From NCBI GenBank assembly GCA_937981355.1, contig CALJPD010000020.1:20448-84447 (forward strand): a stretch of DNA of 64,000 bases, written 5' to 3'. Shown one piece after another: positions 27,046-35,969 of the stretch. The notes under the pieces were generated by a model, which was given only the letters and a program-made list of their open reading frames with translations, was not told where the DNA came from and ran no database searches. A program made the position numbers and the translations under genes. The first letter of the stretch is position 1. The number at the start of each line of letters is the position of its first letter. Source of the DNA: an uncultured Candidatus Saccharibacteria bacterium (GTDB taxonomy: Bacteria > Patescibacteriota > Saccharimonadia > Saccharimonadales > Saccharimonadaceae).

Positions 27046-28278
27046 ATGGTACGGAGTGACACGGCGAGCGCGAGCCGCTCGAAATATGACTATGATGAAC
27101 CAAAGAAGCTGACTATCTCGCAGCTAACGGCCTTGCTCGTGGCGGTGCTGCTACTGGGGGCTGGCTTTGTGGCAGGGATGTACGCCGATAAGCTCTATGC
27201 GGCGATTGCACCAGTCTTTGGCTTTAAGGTGTCAGCCGATAGCATTGACCTGAGCAGTGTGCAGCAGACTTATCGCAAACTCAAAGCAGAGTATGATGGT
27301 AAACTGGACGACACCAAGCTGATCGATGGCGCTAATCGTGGCCTAGCTGCAGCTACTGGTGACCCTTACACTACCTACATGGACAAGCAAGAGACCGAGC
27401 AGTTTGACCGCAGCCTCAATGGCGAAGTGAGCGGTATTGGCGTGGAGATTGCATCACGGGGCAACCATCCAACAGTAGTGCGTGTCGTCGATGATTCACC
27501 AGCAGCCAAAGCAGGCCTGCGAGCCGGCGATATCTTTCGCAGTATTAATGGCCAATCGGTGGAAGGGCAGAACCCTGAGGTAGTGGCCAGCAAAGTGCGG
27601 GGCGAGGCTGGTACAACCGTCAAGCTCGTGATGCAGCGTGAGGAATCGACCGAGGAATATACCATCGTCCGGGCCAAGGTAAGTGACGCCAGTGTGCGTA
27701 GCCAGATTCGCGATGGCGTGGGTATCCTCACTATTACCCGGTTTGATGATCAAACTGGCCGACTCGCGCGCCAAGCGGCAGAGCAGTTCGTCCAGCAGGG
27801 GGTGCGGGCTGTGGTACTCGACCTACGCGACAACGGTGGCGGCTATGTAACGGCTGCTCGCGAGGTCGCAAGCCTGTGGCTTGAGAACAAAGTCGTGGTA
27901 GTAGAGAAGTCTGGCGATGTCGTGCGTGACACCGTGCAGAGCAGCGGCCAGGCACTACTTAAGGGGGTGAAGACGACTGTCCTCGTCAACGGCAATAGCG
28001 CCAGTGCTAGTGAGATCGTAGCGGGGGCACTACACGACCACAAAGCGGCGACATTACTCGGCGAAAAGACCTTCGGCAAGGGTACCGTGCAGAAGCTATT
28101 TGATCTACCTGACGGCCGCAAGCTCAAAATCACCGTGGCGCGTTGGTATACCCCAAGTGGCCGCAATATCTCACAGGGCGGCATTGCGCCAGATACTGAG
28201 GTCAAAATGAGCACCGATGATCGCAACGCTGGCCGTGACCCACAGCTCGATAGCGCACTACAAAAGTTCGCAGAGTAG
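27046..28278 (+). CDS. ctpA: S41 family C-terminal processing peptidase
   Basis: 410 residues. A cytoplasmic N-terminus and one transmembrane helix (about 25-47) put the protease outside the membrane. A PDZ domain (about 105-190, VRVVDDSPAAKAGLRAGD) is followed by the S41 core with Ser in GNSASASE near residue 320 and Lys in GKGTVQ near residue 345. Such enzymes trim or degrade envelope proteins from the C-terminus and often regulate peptidoglycan hydrolases; that role is inference here. Confidence 0.93.
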   Translation: MVRSDTASASRSKYDYDEPKKLTISQLTALLVAVLLLGAGFVAGMYADKLYAAIAPVFGFKVSADSIDLSSVQQTYRKLKAEYDGKLDDTKLIDGANRGLAAATGDPYTTYMDKQETEQFDRSLNGEVSGIGVEIASRGNHPTVVRVVDDSPAAKAGLRAGDIFRSINGQSVEGQNPEVVASKVRGEAGTTVKLVMQREESTEEYTIVRAKVSDASVRSQIRDGVGILTITRFDDQTGRLARQAAEQFVQQGVRAVVLDLRDNGGGYVTAAREVASLWLENKVVVVEKSGDVVRDTVQSSGQALLKGVKTTVLVNGNSASASEIVAGALHDHKAATLLGEKTFGKGTVQKLFDLPDGRKLKITVARWYTPSGRNISQGGIAPDTEVKMSTDDRNAGRDPQLDSALQKFAE

Positions 28279-28357
28279 ACATATATCCAACAAAAGGCAA
28301 ACAATTGTTCGCCAAAAGTATTGTATTTGCCTCGTATCTACGCTACCATAAAGGCAT

Positions 28358-28744
28358 ATGGACAGACGAAAGAAAATTCTCTTAGTAGAAGACGACACCG
28401 CGCTGCTGGCAGTGTATCGCTCGCGGCTCGAGCTGGAGGGCTTTGCGGTGAGCGAAGTACACAATGGCGAAGATGCGCTCTCGGCAGTGGTCGATGTTCG
28501 GCCTGATCTGATATTGCTTGATGTAATGATCCCTAAGATCAGCGGCTTCGACGTACTCGACATCTTGCGTAACACCCCAGACACTACCAACGTCCGCGTT
28601 ATCATGCTGACGGCGCTGAGCCAGCCCAAAGACAAAGAGCGGGCCAAGCAGCTGGGGGTAGACGACTACCTCGTTAAGTCGCAAGTGATGATTGGTGACG
28701 TAGTGGCCCGTATTAAGTATCACCTGGGCATGAGCCAAGAATAA
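28358..28744 (+). CDS. single-domain response regulator (CheY-like)
   Basis: 128 residues, receiver domain only. Acidic pair ED at 11-12, phospho-acceptor Asp55 in LLDVMIP, Thr85 in MLTAL and Lys107 in YLVKS are all present. No output domain follows. A TACCAT-like -10 ends 8 nt before ATG, so it may be leaderless. No kinase is adjacent; the window's only histidine kinase is at 35970. Confidence 0.9.
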   Translation: MDRRKKILLVEDDTALLAVYRSRLELEGFAVSEVHNGEDALSAVVDVRPDLILLDVMIPKISGFDVLDILRNTPDTTNVRVIMLTALSQPKDKERAKQLGVDDYLVKSQVMIGDVVARIKYHLGMSQE

Positions 28745-28820
28745 CAGAGGCCAGAGGGCTGTCGAACAAAGCGTGCAGCGAGCCCTTGCTTCTGAGCGAT
28801 TTTTCTTCAGCATTGTTTCA

Positions 28821-28829
28821 TGGTATTAT
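28821..28829 (+). promoter_or_regulatory. -10 promoter of the gene at 28836 (leaderless)
   Basis: TGGTATTAT ends 6 nt before ATG 28836, the spacer being six A residues. Confidence 0.55.
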
Positions 28830-28835
28830 AAAAAA

Positions 28836-29426
28836 ATGACGGAAAAATATTCGGCATCACTCCCACCACGACAGCCCGAGCACCTCTTGACGCAGCCAAT
28901 TACAACGGATGGCACGCCAAAAGAGCGTGCAACTCATCCCGATACGCACAGTATTCCCAAGCGCCAAGATGTGCCGCAGTATCTGTGGAATGTCTTGCGC
29001 AGCAGTGGTCAGCTCGACGAAGGGTGGATTGATAGAGAGATTATCGACAAGGATGGCACGGTGCTAGTGCGGATGACTAAACCAGTCCACCGAAGCAACA
29101 TTGACCGACTTGAGAAATGTGTACCGCTCGCGGTGCTACAAGAGCAAAACATCGACTTCACTAATGCATATCTGCAAAAAGCCTATGGTGTGATGGTGAA
29201 GGATGGCAAGCTGCAGCCCGTTGCTGATACCACTCATGCTACTCACCAGAATGACTCAACTGATGAGCAAGAAACAGAGGTAATGCCTGCTCAAGGAGAC
29301 GATACATATGAGCATCTCGGTGGGGATAGTGCGCGCCAATTAGTTGGGAGCGTGGCAGCAAAAGCGAGTGACGGAGAGGTGGATAATAGCCCACTCGTGG
29401 AGCGGGTACCCGGACGCGTAGAGTAA
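28836..29426 (+). CDS. protein of unknown function
   Basis: 196 residues from ATG 28836, chosen by the -10 box 6 nt upstream. It is soluble and polar, with a disordered N-terminal 45 residues, a compact middle (about 48-130, VPQYLWNVLRSSGQLDEGW and MTKPVHRSNIDRLEK) that resembles a small regulatory fold, and an acidic disordered C-terminus. I recognise no family. The middle part is reminiscent of domains found in patescibacterial hypothetical proteins, from memory only. Confidence 0.6.
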   Translation: MTEKYSASLPPRQPEHLLTQPITTDGTPKERATHPDTHSIPKRQDVPQYLWNVLRSSGQLDEGWIDREIIDKDGTVLVRMTKPVHRSNIDRLEKCVPLAVLQEQNIDFTNAYLQKAYGVMVKDGKLQPVADTTHATHQNDSTDEQETEVMPAQGDDTYEHLGGDSARQLVGSVAAKASDGEVDNSPLVERVPGRVE

Positions 29427-29548
29427 TAAGGGCTGGTTTGGTTATCTCTTAGGACAGAGCATGTTATTGCTAAATACTGAATAGTATGAGCATAGCATAC
29501 TTATCGATAGCATACACCAAGCCTACTAGGGGTATTATTAAAAACAAG

Positions 29549-29576
29549 AAAACCACCTCGGCTATGAGGTGGTTTT
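29549..29576 (-). terminator. terminator of rpmA
   Basis: AAAACCACCTC pairs perfectly with GAGGTGGTTTT around a 6-nt loop. The flanking A-rich side gives a T-tail on the - strand, downstream of rpmA. Confidence 0.8.
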
Positions 29577-29596
29577 GCATGTGCACTATAAAACAC

Positions 29597-29875
29597 TTAC
29601 GCTGCGCTGACACACACCTGGGTGCGTGGCTGGGTCTTGCCAGTGAAGGTAGGTTTCTTGACCTTCTTGAAGCTGACAACACCACTGTGAGCGGCGTGGA
29701 TGGTGTAGTTGCGGCTCATGTATGTGCCAGGGCCGGCAATCTTCGTAGCGCCTGTCTGGCGGACGAGGACTTCACCAGCGTTGACCTGCTGGCCACCGAA
29801 GCGCTTGACGCCAAGGCGCGCCCCAGCGTTATTGTGGACGTTCTTGCTTGAGCCACCTGCTTTGACTTTTGACAT
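29597..29875 (-). CDS. rpmA: 50S ribosomal protein L27
   Basis: 92 residues. The L27 signature is clear: GGSSKNVHNNAGARLGVKRF at the N-terminus, then GGQQVNAGEVLVRQTG. The N-terminal tail reaches the peptidyl transferase centre. It is short here, with no cleavable extension of the Firmicutes type. AAAGGAG lies 5 nt before ATG, and TATAAT is about 40 nt upstream on this strand. The usual partner rplU is not adjacent. Confidence 0.95.
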   Translation of the reverse strand: MSKVKAGGSSKNVHNNAGARLGVKRFGGQQVNAGEVLVRQTGATKIAGPGTYMSRNYTIHAAHSGVVSFKKVKKPTFTGKTQPRTQVCVSAA

Positions 29876-30071
29876 ATCACTCCTTTAGCTAATATAAACA
29901 ATCTATACGATTATACGTGAGGGCGTGGGCGAAGTCAAGCGGTGTGGGTTGAATAGCAACGTCTCGCTGTGCGGCGGCCGCTCCAGCCAGGCAGATATTG
30001 GCCAGCTGGCGCTATGGTGGTATAATTAGCTATACTATAGATTGCAATAATGATATAAAAAAGGAGTGATG

Positions 30072-30653
30072 ATGGCAGGACGATATGATAAGCCCGGAGC
30101 GCAGGGTGAGTGGCCGTATCCGGGCAGCGGGCCGAGTGGCAGCTCGGACACTGAGGCAGGTTTGGCACGGCTTGAGGCGCTTCGATATGTTGATGTATCA
30201 GAGCAAGGGGAGGGCGGCACTCCACAAGGCGATCGTGCGTCTGCTGCAGGTGCGCTTCGAGCAAGCCTAAGAGAAGTGGCTGATCCTCGTAAACCGACAG
30301 CGCCAGCTGCGCCACCAACTCCAGAGGACATACGTGCAGCGCTTCATGGTGGGATGAACGCTCACGAAGCACCAGCTCCTCAGGCAGTAGAAGAAATACG
30401 GGCAGATCAATACAGAGAAGCCCTTTGGAGCGCAGAAGGGACACTCCGCAACACTCCAGAGGTGTTGGTTGCTGCAGCAGATGAGTTAGAGAGTATCATT
30501 GCAGACGGCATCGTACCAGCAAGTGTTGTACCTCGTTTGGGTTCTATAGTGGAACGTTTGCGTGGCATTAACCTTCATGATCTTGATGTTGCTCGGCAAC
30601 AGGTGGGGACAACTGCCCGCGCAATGGATGTAAAGAAAAACAACCGCCAATAA
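30072..30653 (+). CDS. protein of unknown function, Ala/Pro/Gly-rich
   Basis: 193 residues from ATG 30072 (AAGGAG 6 nt upstream; ATG 30069 also possible). The N-terminal 110 residues are Gly, Pro, Ala and Ser-rich and probably disordered. The C-terminal 80 residues form helices (EEIRADQYREALWSAEGTL, then LVAAADELESIIADG). No signal peptide or membrane segment. Function unknown. It diverges from rpmA across a 196-nt gap. Confidence 0.6.
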   Translation: MAGRYDKPGAQGEWPYPGSGPSGSSDTEAGLARLEALRYVDVSEQGEGGTPQGDRASAAGALRASLREVADPRKPTAPAAPPTPEDIRAALHGGMNAHEAPAPQAVEEIRADQYREALWSAEGTLRNTPEVLVAAADELESIIADGIVPASVVPRLGSIVERLRGINLHDLDVARQQVGTTARAMDVKKNNRQ

Positions 30654-30674
30654 TACTTGCTACTGGAGCGATAT

Positions 30675-30708
30675 AAAGAACCTCAGCTATACCGTGCTGA
30701 GGTTCTTT
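30675..30708 (+). terminator. terminator, probably bidirectional
   Basis: AAAGAACCTCAGC pairs perfectly with GCTGAGGTTCTTT. It lies between convergent genes ending at 30653 and 30784. Confidence 0.8.
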
Positions 30709-30783
30709 GCTTTGCTCGGTTGCTGGCATTGTAATGGGGAGATGTATGCGTCACTGAATAATGAGAATGAGATTTTGCCAAGA

Positions 30784-31995
30784 TTATCTCGCTACTTCCA
30801 TCACCAACAACTCCCGCGCAACTACCTGGTTCTCGCGGTAATAACAGAGGTCGGCGGGGCGAACGTGCTGGAGTGGACGGCGCTGGTAGCCCAGCTGTTC
30901 GAGCTGGGCGATGAGTGGCAGGTGAGTAAACTGCCCGTCGCTGCTATGCCAAGCGGGCACGGCGATGACCAGTGGCGTGCCGGGGCGTAGCTGGGGGTGA
31001 AGATTAGTGAGAAAATGGCTGATGATATGGTTGCATGTGGTGCGCACAGCGCTGAGCTTAGTGGGAGCAGGCGGGGCAGAGAAGGGCTGGCCAAGGTATG
31101 TCTCGCAGACGATAGCGCTGAGCTGCTGGGCGTCTGCCCACTGATGAGTAGTGGCATCAGCCTGAGTAATGTCCTGCACTGCGCCAGGAGTAGCCGCAGC
31201 AGAGCGGCGCTGCAGCCAGGCGAGGTTCTCGCTGGTATAGCTGACCATCTTAGGACTCAGATCGCTGCCGCACACATCGTAGCCCAGGAGGAGCGCCTCT
31301 TGCAAGACAGTGCCAGTGCCGCAAAAGGGGTCGAGCAGCATGGGGCGCGGCGCTGAGTGCTCGGTAGTAGGTGAAGGCTGCACCAGTGGCCCAGCCATAT
31401 TAACCATCATGCGGGCAAGCTTAGGCGGCAGCATACCGACGAAGGCATCAGTGCGCGGACGGGCTTGGTCGCGTGCGGCCAGAGCAGAAATGTTTTGCGC
31501 GCCAACACTCTCCGCCACAATAACCCGCCCATCCTGGGCTCGCACCACCAGCAATTCGATATGATGCGGTGAGCGACCAAGCTTGTTGTGGTGGCTCGTG
31601 GCAGTATTGAGCGCTGGAGCGGCGTTGGGGATGAGGCGTAGGCTCGTGCCAGAAGCACGCAGCTTTGCCTTGAGAATAAGGCCAGTCTTTTGCACCTCGC
31701 GGGCGGTGGCAGAGAAGCCATAAGCACTCATGCCCAGCGTAATCTTGTGCGACGCGCCCTGCCACTGCGCGCTATAGCGGCGGACAATCTGCCGGCTCAC
31801 CGCCAGCCAGTTACCACGCAGCTCTAGCACCACCCGGCCCGCCTTTTGGCTGCCACCCAGGCGCTCAAAGGCGAAAGTATCGGAGGTAATAGTAGCGGCC
31901 TGCGCTCCAAACCAACGCACCGCCGCCCCGCCATACAAACACTCCAGCTCCGCCACGCCGAGGGCCGGCTGCCGGCCAAGAATTGCAATATACAT
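30784..31995 (-). CDS. SAM-dependent RNA methyltransferase, TrmG10/Trm11-like (UPF0020)
   Basis: 403 residues from ATG 31995. A THUMP-like N-terminal half (about 1-190) precedes a Rossmann methyltransferase core with LLDPFCGTGTVLQEALLLGYDVCGSDLSP near residue 235, the SAM motif of the UPF0020/tRNA guanosine-10 N2-methyltransferase family. The catalytic motif IV, usually DPPYG, reads ETYLG here, so the substrate or activity may differ. The start is set by a TATACT box 6 nt upstream on this strand. tRNA is the probable substrate; rRNA is possible. Confidence 0.8.
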   Translation of the reverse strand: MYIAILGRQPALGVAELECLYGGAAVRWFGAQAATITSDTFAFERLGGSQKAGRVVLELRGNWLAVSRQIVRRYSAQWQGASHKITLGMSAYGFSATAREVQKTGLILKAKLRASGTSLRLIPNAAPALNTATSHHNKLGRSPHHIELLVVRAQDGRVIVAESVGAQNISALAARDQARPRTDAFVGMLPPKLARMMVNMAGPLVQPSPTTEHSAPRPMLLDPFCGTGTVLQEALLLGYDVCGSDLSPKMVSYTSENLAWLQRRSAAATPGAVQDITQADATTHQWADAQQLSAIVCETYLGQPFSAPPAPTKLSAVRTTCNHIISHFLTNLHPQLRPGTPLVIAVPAWHSSDGQFTHLPLIAQLEQLGYQRRPLQHVRPADLCYYRENQVVARELLVMEVAR

Positions 31996-32001
31996 ATGCC
32001 T

Positions 32002-32007
32002 AGTATA
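32002..32007 (-). promoter_or_regulatory. -10 box of the methyltransferase gene (leaderless)
   Basis: TATACT on the - strand (AGTATA on +) ends 6 nt before ATG 31995. Confidence 0.6.
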
Positions 32008-32168
32008 GCGCAAAAGTGAGTGAGAATGGAGGGGTGGCGGCACGAACGGTATGTTAGATATAGGTAGCCGACCACTCTCGAGCTTGTACGACAAGCTTTC
32101 GTACTCAGTCTGATTAAAGCGTTAGAAAAGGTTCGCCTCGCTGCCTCGTGGTATAATATACCGTAGCT

Positions 32169-33242
32169 ATGAAGAAATATATCAAAAAAATAAAACAGCT
32201 GTCCTTCCGCACCTGGCTGAGTATTATGACGTTTGTGCTGATTGCCTTGATTCTATTCTTGTCACGGCACGAGCTTCTCCAGGCGTGGCACTTGCTGCAG
32301 CAGGTCAATATATGGGTCTTGATTGCCGTCTTTCCAGTGGCGGCGTTGGGGTATTTAGCAGCGGGCGAGATGATCTTCTCATATCTGCGGCAAAAGGGCT
32401 TCGTGCGTGATGTGAGCCCCTTTGCCCTGATGCGCTTGTCGCTGGAGCTAAACTTCGTCAACCACGCTTTTCCCAGTGGTGGCCTGAGCGGTATATCATA
32501 CGCTAACTGGCGCTTACGCAAATACGGCGTCTCGACGGGGCGTGCGACAATGGCCCAAATGGTGCGCTATGTCATGGGCTTTGTGGCAGTGGTGCTGTTC
32601 CTTGCAGTGGCGGTGGTAATAGTGACGATCGATAGCGGCGTGAACCGCTGGATCATCCTAATGAGTGGGGGACTGGTATTTTGCCTGACGATGATCACGC
32701 TACTAGGAGTATACTTACTGACGAGCCAGCGGCGGCTCCACAAGGCGGCGCATCAGGTCACGCTGACGATCAACAGCTTCGCGCGGCGTATCCTGCGGCG
32801 CACAAAGCCAGTGATGGACGAAGCTGCGGTGCGGCGCTACTGCGACGACCTCCACACCGACTTCCTCGAGCTGCGGCGGGACAAGAAGCTGCTGTGGCAG
32901 CCCTTCGTCTGGAGTATTATCTTTACGATTATGGAGATTTTGCCCTTCTGGATGACCTTCCAGTCGCTGGGGGTATCAGTTAATCCTGCATCAATCCTCA
33001 TCGCCTATGGCGTGGCCACGACAATGGCGGTGGTCGTCGCTACCCCTGGTGGAGCTGGTGCGTATGAAGCGGTCATGGTCGGGATATTGGCACTTTCAGG
33101 CGTGAGCCAGGGCCAGGCCATTGCTGGAACGATGCTCTATCGCGTGATCGCCATCGTGACTACACTGGTGTTTGGCTATGCATTTTATCAACTAACCATC
33201 ATGCGCTATGGACGCGACAAACCTCCCACCGCTGAGCGTTAG
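32169..33242 (+). CDS. lysylphosphatidylglycerol synthase-type membrane protein (UPF0104/AglD-like)
   Basis: 357 residues with about eight hydrophobic segments (first at about 20-38). The sequence NHAFPSGGLSGISYANWRLRKYG near residue 100 and TPGGAGAYEAVMVG near residue 295 are the conserved motifs of the LPG_synthase_TM family. These are flippase-like domains, found alone or fused to aminoacyl-lipid transferases. No catalytic transferase domain is attached. TATAAT at 32152-32157 ends 11 nt before ATG. It overlaps xseA by 35 nt. Confidence 0.85.
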   Translation: MKKYIKKIKQLSFRTWLSIMTFVLIALILFLSRHELLQAWHLLQQVNIWVLIAVFPVAALGYLAAGEMIFSYLRQKGFVRDVSPFALMRLSLELNFVNHAFPSGGLSGISYANWRLRKYGVSTGRATMAQMVRYVMGFVAVVLFLAVAVVIVTIDSGVNRWIILMSGGLVFCLTMITLLGVYLLTSQRRLHKAAHQVTLTINSFARRILRRTKPVMDEAAVRRYCDDLHTDFLELRRDKKLLWQPFVWSIIFTIMEILPFWMTFQSLGVSVNPASILIAYGVATTMAVVVATPGGAGAYEAVMVGILALSGVSQGQAIAGTMLYRVIAIVTTLVFGYAFYQLTIMRYGRDKPPTAER

Positions 33243-34326
33243 CGACTTCCTCGCCTGTGCGAGCCAGGTACTGGAGGGAGCATTTCCGGTACTAACGGTC
33301 GAGGGCGAGGTGGCTAGTATGGCAGTGCGCCAGGGGAAGTTTGTCTTTTTTGACCTCAAGGACGAGACAGGCAGCGTGAGCTGCTTTATGATGGTGTGGC
33401 AGCTCCGGGTGGCGCTCGAGGATGGCATGCAGGTAGCAGTGCAAGCCGTACCGAAGCTCACGGCGCGCGGCAAATTCAGCCTGACCGTGCAGCAGATGCG
33501 ACCGGTCGGGCAGGGGAGCATTAAGAAAAACTTCGAGCTGTTACGCCAGCGCCTGAGTGCAGAAGGACTCTTTGCTCCAGAGCGTAAGCGGCCAGTGCCC
33601 GAGTGGCCTGAGCACATTGCCGTGGTGAGTAGCCCCCAGGCGGCAGGCTATGCTGACTTTATGACGATCATCGGCCAGCGCTGGGGCGGCATGCAGGTCG
33701 ATGTCTACGCAGTGCCAGTCCAGGGTGCTGGCGCGGCCGATCGGATCATCCGCGCCATTGAGCGCTGCAACCGCCAGGCAACCGTGCCGCAGGTACTGGC
33801 GATTGTACGTGGTGGTGGCAGTGCCGATGATTTGCAAGTCTTTAACGACGAAGCGCTGGTGCGGGCGATTGCTGCAAGCCGCGTGCCAACAGTGGTTGGG
33901 GTAGGGCACGACACCGATGAGACATTAGCCGATCTCGCCGCTGACGTCCGGGCTGTGACGCCGACCAACGCTGCTCAGCTCATCACGCCTGATGCCACGG
34001 CAGTGCGAACGCGACTAGCCGAGCAGCTGCAGGCAATGAAGCGAACGATTATTGCCACAGCAGATGACGAGCAAATAGCGGTGCAGCATCAGCTGGCCGA
34101 GGCTCGAGTGAAGCTAGCCAGGCGGCAGCAGGTACTCGAGCAGCAATGCGCAGCACTGCAGGCCCGGCTCCGGCTGTATAACCCTGCAGCAACCCTAGCG
34201 CGTGGCTACGCGCTGGTGCGCGGCCAGGCCACCATCGGCCAGACAATCACCATTGAGCGATATAGCGATATGATAACAGCGGAGGTAACCCATGTCGAAC
34301 GCAAAACAACCACCAAAACCAGCTAA
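33208..34326 (+). CDS. xseA: exodeoxyribonuclease VII large subunit
   Basis: 372 residues. An N-terminal OB fold (about 10-100: VEGEVASMAVRQGKFVFFDLKD) precedes the nuclease core (VVSSPQAAGYADF, IVRGGGSADDLQVFNDE, VGHDTDETLADLAAD). It degrades single-stranded DNA with XseB in repair. The start overlaps the upstream membrane protein gene by 35 nt and the end overlaps xseB by 35 nt, a tightly packed operon. It is shorter than the E. coli subunit because the C-terminal coiled coil is reduced. Confidence 0.95.
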   Translation: MDATNLPPLSVSDFLACASQVLEGAFPVLTVEGEVASMAVRQGKFVFFDLKDETGSVSCFMMVWQLRVALEDGMQVAVQAVPKLTARGKFSLTVQQMRPVGQGSIKKNFELLRQRLSAEGLFAPERKRPVPEWPEHIAVVSSPQAAGYADFMTIIGQRWGGMQVDVYAVPVQGAGAADRIIRAIERCNRQATVPQVLAIVRGGGSADDLQVFNDEALVRAIAASRVPTVVGVGHDTDETLADLAADVRAVTPTNAAQLITPDATAVRTRLAEQLQAMKRTIIATADDEQIAVQHQLAEARVKLARRQQVLEQQCAALQARLRLYNPAATLARGYALVRGQATIGQTITIERYSDMITAEVTHVERKTTTKTS

Positions 34327-34708
34327 AACGGCCACCACGCCCAATGCCAGCGCCCGGCGCACGTCATCAGCTCCTCGGGCTAAGCGCATCGCTCTCAGCG
34401 ATGACGACCAACTGGCGATGGCCCTTGCAGCAGAGGGGATCACGCCAGACTACAGCCAAGCCAGTGGTGCATCGACCGGCCCATCAGCGTCGCAACCCGA
34501 CCAGCAGAGCAACGCAGATAACCCTTCGCTGCGTGAACAAATGGAGCAGCTGGAGGAGATCTTGGCGTGGTTTGACAGTGATGAGTTTGAGCTCGAGGCG
34601 GCGGTAGAGCGCTACCAGCGGGCCGCACGCGTCGCCGAGCAGATCGACCAGCGCTTGACAGAGATTAAAAACAAAGTAACCATCATCACAGAGGACGCAG
34701 CTGCCTGA
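34292..34708 (+). CDS. xseB: exodeoxyribonuclease VII small subunit with N-terminal extension
   Basis: 138 residues. The family's roughly 65-residue helical domain is C-terminal (EQMEQLEEILAWFDSDEFELE, about 85-135). The first 80 residues are a Lys/Ala/Ser/Pro-rich low-complexity extension not found in ordinary XseB. It overlaps xseA by 35 nt, and its TGA overlaps the next start codon by 1 nt. A later start cannot be excluded but no better ribosome binding site is evident. Confidence 0.88.
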   Translation: MSNAKQPPKPAKTATTPNASARRTSSAPRAKRIALSDDDQLAMALAAEGITPDYSQASGASTGPSASQPDQQSNADNPSLREQMEQLEEILAWFDSDEFELEAAVERYQRAARVAEQIDQRLTEIKNKVTIITEDAAA

Positions 34709-35217
34709 TGATGTGGTGGGCACTCCTCGTCATCATCCTACTGTTTTGCGTGACGGCGCTGACGGGGGCACCCTATGTGCCGTCGCACCGCCGCGATGTG
34801 CAGCAGGCGCTGACCAAGCTCTATAGCCTCGGACCGGAGGACTGCTTGGTGGATATGGGCTCGGGCGATGGCGTGGTCTTGAAGGTCGCCCGCCAGCAAG
34901 GCGCACAGGCCTTTGGTGTGGAACTCAACCCGCTCCTCGTCCTGCTCTCGCGCTGGCGTTTGCGTGGTGATACCAAAGCGATGGTGGTGTGTGGCAACCT
35001 CTACCGCACGAACTTTCCAGCTGGCACTACAGTAGTTTACACCTTTGGCGACTCACGCGACATCGCTCGGATGGCTGCCCATGTACAACAGCAAGCCACC
35101 CGCCTGGGCACAGACCTGTGGTTTATTTCCTACGCCTTTGCCGTGCCTGGCTGGGCACCAGTGCGCGAGCAAGGCGCGCATAAGCTGTATCGGGTGCGAG
35201 CAGAACAGCACAAATAG
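34708..35217 (+). CDS. membrane-anchored SAM-dependent methyltransferase, FAM173-like
   Basis: 169 residues. One N-terminal transmembrane helix (about 3-22) precedes a small Rossmann domain with VDMGSGDGVVLKVARQQG near residue 48 and GVELNP near residue 70. This layout resembles the FAM173 lysine methyltransferases, whose known members modify ATP synthase c or ANT; the target here is unknown. It starts on the last base of the xseB stop, so it is translationally coupled. Confidence 0.75.
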   Translation: MMWWALLVIILLFCVTALTGAPYVPSHRRDVQQALTKLYSLGPEDCLVDMGSGDGVVLKVARQQGAQAFGVELNPLLVLLSRWRLRGDTKAMVVCGNLYRTNFPAGTTVVYTFGDSRDIARMAAHVQQQATRLGTDLWFISYAFAVPGWAPVREQGAHKLYRVRAEQHK

Positions 35218-35250
35218 CATCCCGCTCTTGTCTATCGCCCCAGGCATAAG

Positions 35251-35256
35251 TATAAT
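35251..35256 (+). promoter_or_regulatory. -10 box of the gene at 35263 (leaderless)
   Basis: TATAAT ends 6 nt before ATG 35263. Confidence 0.65.
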
Positions 35257-35262
35257 AGGGAT

Positions 35263-35928
35263 ATGACGAAGCAATCTTACAAACGACGAAGTTTTCTTAG
35301 TGGCAGCACCTTTGCCATTATCGGACTAGCACTGCTGGTGGTGCTCTTTGGTGGGTTTTCGGCCTGGGCCTACACTAACTATACTGAGGCCAAGAGCAAC
35401 CTCGATAGCAAGATTACCGCAGCGCAAGCTGAGGCCAAGAAGACGCAAGCAGACGAAGATGAGAAGAAATTTGCCGAGCGCGAAAAGCAGCCGATGCTGC
35501 AATTCGTTGGGCCAGATGACTATGGCCGCCTGACCTTTGATTATCCCAAGACCTGGAGTGCCTACCAAGCCACTGATGTGAGTGAGGGTGGTGGTAAGAC
35601 ATATGAGGCGTACCTCAACCCCCGTGTCGTGCCACCAGTGACAGACACGCAGAAGATTGCCATTCGGATTAGCATTGAGCAGAAGATCTACGACAAAGCA
35701 GTGAACGACTACGATAACCAGATCAAAAAAGGTGAGCTGAAATCGAGCGCCTGGAGCAATGACAAAGGCCTGACAGGCACGCGCCTGGAAGGGAACTTTA
35801 GCAAGGATATCCGTGGTACCGCGGTGGTGATCAAGATGCGCGACCGGACGCTCACGGTGCGGACGGATGCCGACGTATTTAATAACGACTACGAAGCCCT
35901 GATAAAAACCATTAAATTTAACGAATAA
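35263..35928 (+). CDS. membrane-anchored protein with coiled coil and PsbP/Mog1-like domain
   Basis: 221 residues. A basic N-terminus and one transmembrane helix (about 15-38) are followed by a short coiled coil (about 42-78, Ala/Glu/Lys-rich) and an extracellular alpha/beta domain beginning LTFDYPKTWSAY, which resembles PsbP-like folds (FxxxYPxxW). Function unknown. It forms its own unit by the TATAAT box 6 nt upstream. Confidence 0.65.
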   Translation: MTKQSYKRRSFLSGSTFAIIGLALLVVLFGGFSAWAYTNYTEAKSNLDSKITAAQAEAKKTQADEDEKKFAEREKQPMLQFVGPDDYGRLTFDYPKTWSAYQATDVSEGGGKTYEAYLNPRVVPPVTDTQKIAIRISIEQKIYDKAVNDYDNQIKKGELKSSAWSNDKGLTGTRLEGNFSKDIRGTAVVIKMRDRTLTVRTDADVFNNDYEALIKTIKFNE

Positions 35929-35951
35929 ATATAGAACATTGCGACGATCTG

Positions 35952-35960
35952 TGCTACAAT
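35952..35960 (+). promoter_or_regulatory. extended -10 promoter of the kinase operon
   Basis: TGCTACAAT ends 9 nt before ATG 35970, with no room for a normal ribosome binding site. Confidence 0.5.
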
Positions 35961-35969
35961 GCAGCTGGT

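Noticed and set aside
26652..27103. Three overlapping - strand frames of 118-141 codons over the purine-rich tract
   Set aside because: They translate to Ser/Tyr/Ile/Leu/Phe repeats with no start signal; open only because the complementary strand lacks stop-forming bases.
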